64,000 nucleotides of DNA from positions 55,092,583 to 55,156,582 of the forward strand of contig NC_054740.1 in the NCBI RefSeq assembly GCF_018143015.1, written 5' to 3'. This DNA is from Lytechinus variegatus (taxonomy: Eukaryota > Echinodermata > Echinoidea > Temnopleuroida > Toxopneustidae). Made by a program: the position numbers and the translations under genes. Shown here piece after piece: positions 56,201 to 64,000 of the stretch; within the stretch, counting starts at the first letter, position 1, and each line of letters begins with the position of its first letter. A model generated the notes under the pieces. It was not told the DNA's origin, did no database searches, and saw only the letters and a list, made by a program, of their open reading frames with translations.

Positions 56201-59200
56201 ATGTGACTGTGACGATTCCAATTCATTACTTCTTCTACTAGACGATATAAATACATATATATACCCAAAACAGTTAGGATGTGGAGCATATGAAAAGCAT
56301 ATTTATGAACTTTAGCAATTTTACATGAAAATAAATGTTGTTCGCGTGCCCGTTCTAAATAAACTATCTGCCAGGTTTTTGCATTTGACATTTGTAGTAA
56401 TAATAGCATACATAAATAATGGGAATGATGGAAAATATTAATAAGGTGACCTAAAAAAAAATTGTAATTACAGAAGATATCAAGAAATAAAATGAAATAA
56501 TTCATTAGCAAATGCTCTCATTACGAAAATTTCCCGTTTGATTCTCGACCTCACTTCGGACTGCAAACTGCGGTCGGATAACCCGTTTTTCGTTTGGAAA
56601 CTCTCAAACAACATTTCCAACCCCGATAAACCCATCTTGGCCAGGTAATCCCCTTGTCTCAATTTCACCACCACGGGCCAGCCAAACGAGCGTTGAGCCA
56701 AGGACGAAATGATAAACAACAGCTGTGCTATTACGTAAGACTTGTCTGCCTGTAGAAGGATCTTCGGAATTAAATTATTGTATTCGATATTAATCACGTT
56801 TTCAAAGGCATATTACATTCAGACATCCAATACTAGTCCATTTTCAATTTCGAACGAAGAAAATCGACCTCGAAATGAGGAGAGGAAAGTAAGCGAATAA
56901 AAATGACGGCATGTTTTGCAGAAACCGAGCTCAGTGCTGTGCATGCATCCCGTCGTGTGTGGCCCCCTACTGTGACTGTATATGCCGGGCTCTTGCGTTA
57001 TCTTCGGACCGACGTAAAGAAACAGGTGTTTTGAAACTTAAATTGCTTGCTTGGGGCATGTTAGGGTTTGTCGTATTTGGAGAAGAGAATTGATGAGAAG
57101 GGAAACCAGGGTATAGTGATCTCAAATGGAAGTTTTTCGTCATGCCTTTACCGATCCATTATCTACCATCATGATTAATATGAGCAATCACCATCTAATA
57201 TCATTTTGCATTACCCTTCAGCCTACCCCCCCCATTCCTTGTACTGTACCTTTTAGTTTTTCCTGTAAGCTACATGGAACCTCACTATGCCCCGCATGAG
57301 ATATTGCCCATGCAGGGATGGTGTAGCTGCTTGCCTTGTATAGCGTCTGACAGAATACCTCATAAAACTCTGCTACACCAGGATTGCCTGTGTAAATATG
57401 GCAAAGAAATTATCATTTATACAAGTATGTACATGTATCACTCTGCGTTTCATTTCAATATGCAGAAACAGATATGGCTTAATTCTCTTTTATATGATTA
57501 ACACCACAAAGTTTAATCTTGAATAGAATGGGGAGTTGGTTATTTAGATTCTGTATTTCGATGGCCAAATAAATCTTCGTGGCAGAAAGGAACAAGGTAT
57601 GAATATGAAAGAAATACACATTCACATACATAATGATATGAATAGTCATGACTCATAAACTGTCTAAGCATGACATACTGGACAATACATTGGACACAAA
57701 GATCTTATTATCATCTATGAAGGTAACATCGACCTAAATCATAACTCTACCAAAGGGCAGTTCCATAAAATATGTACATCCCACCCCATGTAGGTGAGAC
57801 CTTCATACAATTTTCTGTCTCTGATTTCTGGTTCTTTTGACAGTCTGTAATGCTCTCAAAGGACCATGACTTGGTCAGTTTATGAAGTGAAGAAAGACTG
57901 GGGAAAAATGGGGTTCGGATGTACAAAAAAGGTTACTTATTTTACGGAATTGCCCAAAAATGCTCCCCCCCAAAAAAAAAAAACAGATATAATAAAATGA
58001 ATAAATGAACATATCAAGAATATATAAATATTTAACAAATACATGAATGAAAAAATAAATTATGATAAATAAATAAGTACATAAATAAGTAAACAAATAA
58101 ATGAATAAACAAATAAAATACATAAGAAAATAACAAAATAGTGAATGAATAAATAAATGTATGAATAAATAAATAAATAGATAAATGAAGATGACACCTA
58201 TGATGTGAGACTTAAATATAATGATGCTACAATAAATTCTGACCCCCCCAAAAAAAAAAAATATATTTATATATATTTATATCAAATGTGATTTAATTTA
58301 GGTAAGTCCACCCAAAAAAAGTGGATTTGAATAAAGAAAAATCAAGGAAGCTTAATGCTGAAAAATTCATAAAAATTAGATGTAAAATAATGTCATAACT
58401 ATATACGTTTTGCTTATTTCACAGGACATCCATACCATGGGTTGTGTGTAAATGAGAGAGTCAATATGTACATATTTAATTCGTAATTCTTGCAGAATTG
58501 ACAATAAGGAGCTATTTTCATTGAAACACAATAATATTTTCACATTATAATGAGGGCAGGGTTGGCGATTTTTTTGATTTTTAAAAAAAAATAAAAAAAA
58601 TCGGATTTATTTGATTTAAATCAGATTTTTTTTATTTAAATCAGATTTTTTTGATTTTTTAAAAGTTCCTTCGAAAAAAAGGGTAATTATCCCCCCCCCC
58701 CCCTTACTCTTACAATGACATCAATATTGATGTTATACATTTCACCCCTAATATTGTTCTTAACCACATATTTTGTAATTAAAATCCAGTAAAAATGGAC
58801 AATTAAAAATAAATTTGAGGAATCATGTATCTGAACTTAATTCTATCATACATAGGCCTATGAAGGAATATTCCATAGGGAATTCCCAGTGAGTAGAGAA
58901 AATTCCCCTCTGGGATTTTTCATTCAAATATTTAAAAAATCCAAGAGAAAAAAATCCCTTATCAAAACTGCCAACAAACCCTTTGCCAATTACTAGTATT
59001 CATGTATATTGTAAGAGAAATAATTCAAATCAATGATTTTTTTTCAATTAGTCACAGCTTTACAATAGTCAAAGAGAGACTACAACTGTATATGTTTAGG
59101 ATCTTTTTGATAAAAAGCTCTTCTCATGCTACAGATATAGATGCAAAACTCTCAGTTTTGGAGAACAATATAGGAGATAGCTTAGTCAAAGGGTGACTAT

Positions 59201-60875
59201 ACTACATTTTGTTACTGTGATTTTTTTACATTAATCTACAATTTTCATTCCCATATTCTCTACAAAAAAAATCTGTTTGATCCATGAAGTATGAAAAAGA
59301 ATATACTTACTTTTAACTTAAAGGATAAAAACTGCAAAACTGCTTAAATTACAACATATGTATTACAAAAAGAAGTATTTTATTTTAAATGAGGCACAGC
59401 TTACAACTGCCAATGATTATAACTGAAGTACCTGCATCTTAACATTAAAATGCAGTGTTAAATGTTTATTCTGAGTTTTGCAAATTGTTGTTATAGAGCT
59501 CTTTCCATTATTACATGCAGATACAAAACTTCCATTATTTGTAGCACTGAACATAAAATGGGCTGCAGTGACTTAATTTAAAAGGTTTATAAGAGAAAGC
59601 TTATGACTGTACTATATTATTTATGTTAATGTGATTTTTATAATTATGTTATTTAAAACATCAAATGTATGATAAATGTAACAATACGAAATAAGAGGCA
59701 TGTTAAATATGTTGATTACATGCAGGTATCATTTTTTTTATTTTACATGACAGAAGTCGTTATGTGTAGGCGAAGGATCAAAACTGGAAAACTGCCAACA
59801 AACCTTTTCTCATTGACTTTTATATATTATATATTTTTTTTACAAACTGCTCTCTGAAAAGTTGGATTATGTGAAAACTTTATGTTAAGAAAGAAATTGA
59901 CTAATAATAACTGACAAAGAATGTAAAATTTCAGAAGAAAAACTCGACATAATTTACAAAAAATGAGTACCTATTGACAACATACATCTGTAGTTTTTAA
60001 GGAATTACCTGATTTTATTGATTTGATTTTAATTTGTTTTAAGTAGATATGAAGACTTTGTTGATCTTTTATTGATATAAAGTTAATTCAAAGTTTTTCA
60101 GTTGACTTGAAGAATTAAAACTGCATTGAACAAATACTTTGTCCATGATTTGTACATTTTTCAATGGAAGTGATTTAAATCAATGATTTTTTTAAAAAAA
60201 TCATGGTGATTTAAATCGCGATTTAAATCACGATTTAAATCAACGTGATTTAAATCCGCCAACCCTGAATGAGGAGAAAGCATTTTTTGATCTTTTTTTA
60301 CATAAAATAAAAAAAAAATCAGTTAGTGGCTATGGATGTGTTTGATGTCACCATTCCCAACCTCATATTGAAAATAATTTACATAGAACTATTTTTTAGT
60401 GAAATCAAGCATAACTTTCTGAAAAATTCACATTCGATTTTGCTCTTACTCTTTCCATTCTGATTTAAATCAAGTTTTTGTTGAAATAGAATTGCCCTAA
60501 AAATCAAAGAAAATTTCAGAATGAACTTAAAGAATATGAAGATAAGATTTATAATTTTATGATATTAAACACCAACAAAAATAGAAAGTAAAATAAGAAA
60601 ATAACATCAAAGTCATAGTCAATCACAAATTCTAAGTGACAGTCATGCAAGTATCTGTTGAAGTTCTTTATTACTTTTTATAATAATCAAATGAAGTTAC
60701 CTGGAATGACTAGGAAGAGAACTTTGGGAAAAACACCATTGCTGGTTTCTGAGAACTCTCCTCCAACCTTAATTAGTCTGGTTGGCATCTCATCTATAAG
60801 GATGTCTTCTATCATGACAGGAGGATCTTCTTCGCATGAAACCCCAGATGATGAAATGGAAGATGTTGTTGCCAT
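53221..60875 (-). CDS. LDAH: Lipid droplet-associated serine hydrolase (LDAH, UPF0554 family), five coding exons, complete
   Basis: Alpha/beta-hydrolase of the LDAH (C2orf43) family, associated with lipid droplets and linked to sterol-ester turnover in mammals. Coding exons on the minus strand, 5' to 3': 60875-60701, 57387-57250, 55815-55699, 55038-54809, 53553-53221. This gives 993 nt and 330 aa (human 325) with all phases matching. Seen in order: FLVIPGNPGVAEFYEVF (oxyanion region, across exons 1/2), WAISHAGHSEV, the nucleophile elbow GHSVG (Ser about 142, across exons 3/4), LLFPTVEHIWDTPNGRT, the acid YGSKDNWAP (Asp about 275), FPEGDVRLC, and the His in LQHAF (about 304). The catalytic triad therefore looks intact. 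Exon 2 is taken to end at 57250 (AG/GTACAG) rather than 57274, because this restores the spacing seen in the human protein. An acceptor at 60907-60908 shows that the 5'UTR continues in an exon further up. Confidence 0.93.
53601..53902. mobile_element. MITE, GTATTCTGAAGTC family (copy 2)
   Basis: Ends GGCCCGTATTCTGAAGTCAGG and TGACTTCAGAATACAGGCC are inverted. The interior matches 9071-9377. Located in LDAH intron 4, 48 bases upstream of the last exon's acceptor. Confidence 0.75.
55039..55698. other. LDAH intron 3
   Basis: Short (AG)n run at 55101-55128 and a tandem duplication of AACATGGAATTATTTTGAAAT at 55379-55422. Nothing else recognised. Confidence 0.5.
57755..57957. repeat. Small TIR element with GGGCAGTTCCATAAAATA ends
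   Basis: AAGGGCAGTTCCATAAAATA and TATTTTACGGAATTGCCC are inverted. The end resembles those at 50972 and 22645 (GGGyrATTCCA). Located in LDAH intron 1. Confidence 0.5.
57985..58190. repeat. AAAT/AATAAATG-type simple repeat
   Basis: About 200 bases of AAATAAATGAATAAAC-like tetranucleotide sequence. Confidence 0.8.
58303..60480. mobile_element. Foldback MITE (family of 1315-1905) split by a hAT-like insertion
   Basis: The left half 58303-58548 (AGTCCACCCAAAAAAAGTGG, GATGTAAAATAATGTCATAAC) and the right half 60276-60480 (CATAACTTTCTGAAAAATTCACATTCGA) are the two arms of the same family. The 1.7-kb element between them interrupts it. Confidence 0.65.
58557..60267. mobile_element. Non-autonomous hAT-like element with 8-bp target duplication
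   Basis: Starts CAGGGTTGGCGATTT, ends AAATCCGCCAACCCTG: inverted, with the CAGGG start usual for hAT. The flanks AATGAGGG (58549-58556) and AATGAGGA (60268-60275) match in 7 of 8 bases. Subterminal GATTTAAATC palindromes are repeated three or more times at each end. 1711 bases, AT-rich, no transposase frame. Located in LDAH intron 1. Confidence 0.75.
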
Positions 60876-60989
60876 CTTGATTATTCTTCATTCAATCAAG
60901 TGTTCACTAAAATAGTAAAAAAAAAGTGAGGAGCTATTCTAAATAAAGTATAGCAACGATCAGACAATATCAACACTTACTGTACCCAG

Positions 60990-61206
60990 TTGTTGTGTGT
61001 CCGGACGATCAATTTTAGAAAGTCATTTGGAAAAATCTACAAGGGAAGTTTTATCAATTTTTGGTACAAAATGTCAGGAAATATTATAGAGAACAAAATA
61101 GAAGATGATTATAACTATTGAATTCGTATTTTTAGTGTAAATCTAATCAAAAGAAAAAAAAGGCTTCAGAAATATAAAGTGTCCGGACACCCAACCCCCC
61201 CCCCCC
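60990..61206. repeat. Possible small element with GTGTCCGGAC words
   Basis: GTGTGTCCGGACGATC at 60997 and AGTGTCCGGACACCC at 61180 stand about 180 bases apart, the second followed by C12. It lies upstream of the LDAH start codon, inside its 5'UTR intron. Confidence 0.35.
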
Positions 61207-61209
61207 ATC

Positions 61210-61779
61210 CTACTATATAAATCATTTAACATTGTTCAAAATAGATATTAAATTCAAATCCCAAGCCCTAAAAGTCCCCGCCAAGTAACACTATCATGAC
61301 TTCTTCAAAGTTATAGATTTAATTTTACTAATACAAAACATGACACAATTATCAATAGGTGGTACGCAATGAATAAGAAGCTCTGTTCCAGTTAATAAAT
61401 ATCATCACCAGTCATTCCAACCAAAAAACCTCTTCCCTTGAAAATGTTTAATATGTAATGGCGAACTAACATACTGTATCGTCTCTATTTCTGTTCACCG
61501 TGGCAGTGGTGACAAATCGACAGCAAGGCCAAGGAAAAAGGTTGTTGAGAGGCCAAATCACAGCTTACCACCAGCTGATATGATTACGTAACACTTGCGC
61601 ATTGATCTTATGCAACTTTTGATGTCTGAAAATGCCGATGTCCGTGCCGTGAAACCGGTCAAAAATTGTATATTTATCACGCCAAAACAACAGTTGATTG
61701 ATCCTAGTAAAGTGAAGATTTAAGCACAGGAGGTTAGATGTGATTTCAGTCCATCTTGAAGCGAATTTTTACTTCAATA
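61210..61779. promoter_or_regulatory. Probable divergent promoter region between LDAH and the downstream gene
   Basis: LDAH reads left and the next gene reads right. Their start codons are 905 bases apart, and LDAH must also have a non-coding first exon here because its coding exon begins at an acceptor (60907-60908). No TATA box stands out. The stretch 61500-61760 has more CpG than its surroundings. A shared bidirectional promoter is inference. Confidence 0.35.
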
Positions 61780-63457
61780 ATGCTTAATTTTGCGGGACAA
61801 CCGGGCCGATTTGCTCCGAGTTTGGGAAGACTTGTCAGCCGCTCAAGCACATTCAGCAGTTCAGTCTCAGCCAGCGCTTCCCCGTTCATCCCTATCCAGG
61901 GACCGTTCGCCCAAGCTTCCAGCCCTGTCCGTGGTCTTTGGTTTTCATGCTCTCGTTACTTGGTAAGAAAATTTACATCTTTGTAGATGTAAAGTTAAGA
62001 AAGTCGTTTTTTTATTGGACCATATCTCACTGTTTAATATGTAAATTAATACTTACTAGACCTGGACTATAGTTATAGAATAGTTATAAAATATTGCCTA
62101 ATATGTATCGAAAAAAGAAAAAGATGATATTGATAATTGTGATTTTATAACTAATTCGTAATTAAAAGAAAGGTGTTTTTGTTAGTTTAAATGAGTAGGC
62201 CCACACTATACCTCACTCTTGTAAATATTTATTTATGTACATGTACCATATATACATACAGTTGCCTATGGGGAAGTCACCAAACGATGGATGCTGGATA
62301 CTCAGCACTTGGCATCCAATCCATACAGCAAGGCTCGACATTAGCGGTGGCCCGGGGCCACCAAAAATTCATCTCGGGCAACCATTATTGAAAATATGTT
62401 AAGTTTTGGTGGCCCGAATCGGGCAACCAATAATTTTCAAAGTAGCGCAATTTTTCTCCCGATTTTGCATGCATTTATCAACTTTCTACAGTTCAAATTG
62501 CAAGTAAATTTGTCATGCGCCTTTACAACAAATCGACAATACACCACATGTGGTATGTTCTTATTTATGAAGAAGAGGAAGTTGAGCAATGTCTTGCAAG
62601 AATGAAGTTGAAATGTCAAAGCTTTTGACACAAACACTCAACTCTCCTATTTGTTCTCACTTTTTCTCTTTTTCTTTTCTCTTCATTTCCTCTTTCTTTC
62701 CCCTATTTTTTCTTACTTTCATAAATTTCAGTGAATTGAGAACTGCTGTTGCAGCAGTCTGTGAAACTATTGAGAAATACATTGAAAGTGCTTCTAGATT
62801 CTGTGGGAATGCAGAAATTAGTTCAGAGCAAGACAACATTTTTTCTAATATCCTAAATATAGCTATCTTTAATGAATTCGAGCTGATTAGAGTACAATGC
62901 AACAATATCTCATGACTCTGTATTCACTTCCAAATTCTTTCTCCTCTTAAGGTTGGCCAGATGACATGCACATTAAAATCAAATAAGTCAAACTGTAGTA
63001 ATTTGTTTGTGAAAGAATTGGTACCTTATCTTGGTTTTACATAATCATAAAGTCCCTTTGGAAGTTTATAGAAATTAGGCTAAATGTTAAAAAATATGTC
63101 TGAGCTTCACAAGACATGACTGTTATTATAAATTAATTTGTCAGTCTTAAATGATTATTTTGTAGATAAGCAAGTATTATATTTGGTTAATTGTAGTTTA
63201 ATTGTAATTGTACTAAAAAAAAAACATGTTTGAAAATATGAATAAAAATTAAAATGTGATTTTTTTTAATGTTTCAACAGCATTGTACTGAGAGACCCCT
63301 GATAAGCAGAGTAGAAGCATCATCGTCACTTCTCAACTTCTGCCGAGTGCCGTGTCTGTCCTTGGACCACTGTGCATCTCAATCATGTCATCAAAGATTC
63401 TTAGGAACATCAAGCCCTTACAATGTAAATATTCACTCAGGGGGAAATTCACCCTGA
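61780..63457 (+). CDS. Unrecognised gene, two exons seen, N terminus like a mitochondrial presequence
   Basis: Exon 1 runs 61780-61962 (61 codons, ending CGT TAC TTG before a clean GTAAGA donor). Exon 2 starts at 63281 after the acceptor TTTCAACAG and reads in frame from HCTERPLISRVEASS. It either ends at the stop at 63455-63457 (a 120-aa protein) or is spliced at 63424/63425 (AAT/GTAAAT) to exons beyond the window. The first 61 residues are rich in Arg, Ser and Ala with no acidic residue (for example GRFAPSLGRLVSRSSTFSSS), which is typical of a mitochondrial targeting peptide. Exon 2 is Cys/Ser-rich and shows no domain I recognise. Upstream-biased codons, phase-0 joining and the divergent partner LDAH support a real gene. 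The function is unknown; it may be a mitochondrial protein whose conserved part lies further right. Confidence 0.5.
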
Positions 63458-64000
63458 CAAAGGCCTAGTGATAAAAGCATAGACGTTTAAGAATAATATC
63501 AGTCAAGGTTTAACCAAAATCCTTCAGAGAATTATTATAGGATAGTTTTGAATTTTTGAAATTTGAATATTGTGGTGTCATATGCAAGGGGGTGTGACTT
63601 AAGCTTTTTGTGTAGGCCTAATTTTAATAATTGTACAAATACTTAGGATTTTTTTTTTTGGCTGAAATTCAACATTTTCATTTGAGCTCTCTCACACCCC
63701 TGAACTTGGAATCAGCTGCTCCATAGTGCTTTATTATAAATTCAAAAAATTCCCATTAATGGTTCATAATGTCTGAAAATATTTGAATTATAGAATATGT
63801 ATTATCTTAATATCTGATGATATTAAGAATGCAAAGTTAAACCATTTTCGATATTTTGTGAAAATTGTCTTTTAATATGGAATTCATATCACATCACAGA
63901 TAATAAGCAAAGACGAGAAAACTATCTACCATTTGATAATTATTAATTGAATTAGCGATTATAACACTCTATGGATGGCAGCGATCAGAGAAACACTAAA
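63458..64000. other. Right margin, nothing recognised
   Basis: AT-rich. It may be intron or 3' flank of the gene at 61780. Confidence 0.4.

Noticed and set aside
55868-56221. 117-aa reverse frame in LDAH intron 2 with a GACAAG...CTTGTCGAAACG hairpin
   Set aside because: The hairpin followed by GAAACG recalls the ends of Penelope-like retroelements or a hammerhead motif, but the catalytic core word is not intact and no polymerase is near. Too weak to call.
56480-56797. 105-aa reverse frame in LDAH intron 2
   Set aside because: No similarity to LDAH or any family recognised. The exons on both sides already join in phase and match the family without it.
57274-57274. Alternative end of LDAH exon 2 (CCAT/GTAGCT)
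   Set aside because: Phase also fits, but the donor is weaker than 57250 (AAAG/GTACAG) and would delete eight residues from a segment whose length otherwise matches the family.

Overview
The window is eukaryotic, AT-rich, intron-rich animal DNA. It looks like an invertebrate deuterostome, most probably an echinoderm of the sea-urchin kind. The evidence is three clear animal orthologues split into many small exons with GT-AG borders, plus a very dense crowd of small transposons, foldback elements, SINEs and LINE scraps in introns and spacers. The species assignment is inference; the gene assignments rest on translated exons that I joined by hand with matching phases.

Layout. (1) 4,637-16,928, plus strand: a complete SLC20-type sodium-phosphate cotransporter in nine coding exons (518 aa). 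(2) 24,015-42,264, plus strand: a complete Elongin A gene in twelve coding exons (908 aa), with a TFIIS N-terminal domain, a long disordered Ser/Lys-rich middle and a BC box. (3) 53,221-60,906, minus strand: a complete lipid-droplet-associated hydrolase (LDAH) in five coding exons (330 aa). (4) 61,780 to about 63,457, plus strand: two exons of an unrecognised gene with a mitochondrial-presequence-like N terminus, divergent from LDAH. The three known genes do not share a pathway (phosphate uptake, transcription elongation, lipid ester hydrolysis). Only the LDAH/unknown pair is arranged so that a shared promoter is plausible.

Nearly everything else is repeat. At least a dozen small inverted-repeat families occur, several in two to four copies. 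Main items: four copies of a family with GTCTC(A/G)CCTGC ends whose internal repeats carry perfect AGGTCAAAGGTCA (DR1) words; a Crypton-like tyrosine-recombinase gene lying inside a long inverted repeat in an Elongin A intron; a 1.7-kb hAT-like element with an 8-bp target duplication inside another foldback element; a piggyBac-type element with TTAA ends; three SINE types; and several LINE coding remnants and tails. A roughly 100-bp minisatellite was built from an exon end and its splice donor in the phosphate transporter gene.

No rRNA, true tRNA gene, CRISPR array or prokaryotic operon is present. Exon borders, repeat ends and polyadenylation sites were read by eye and should be taken as accurate to a few bases at best where I say 'about'.
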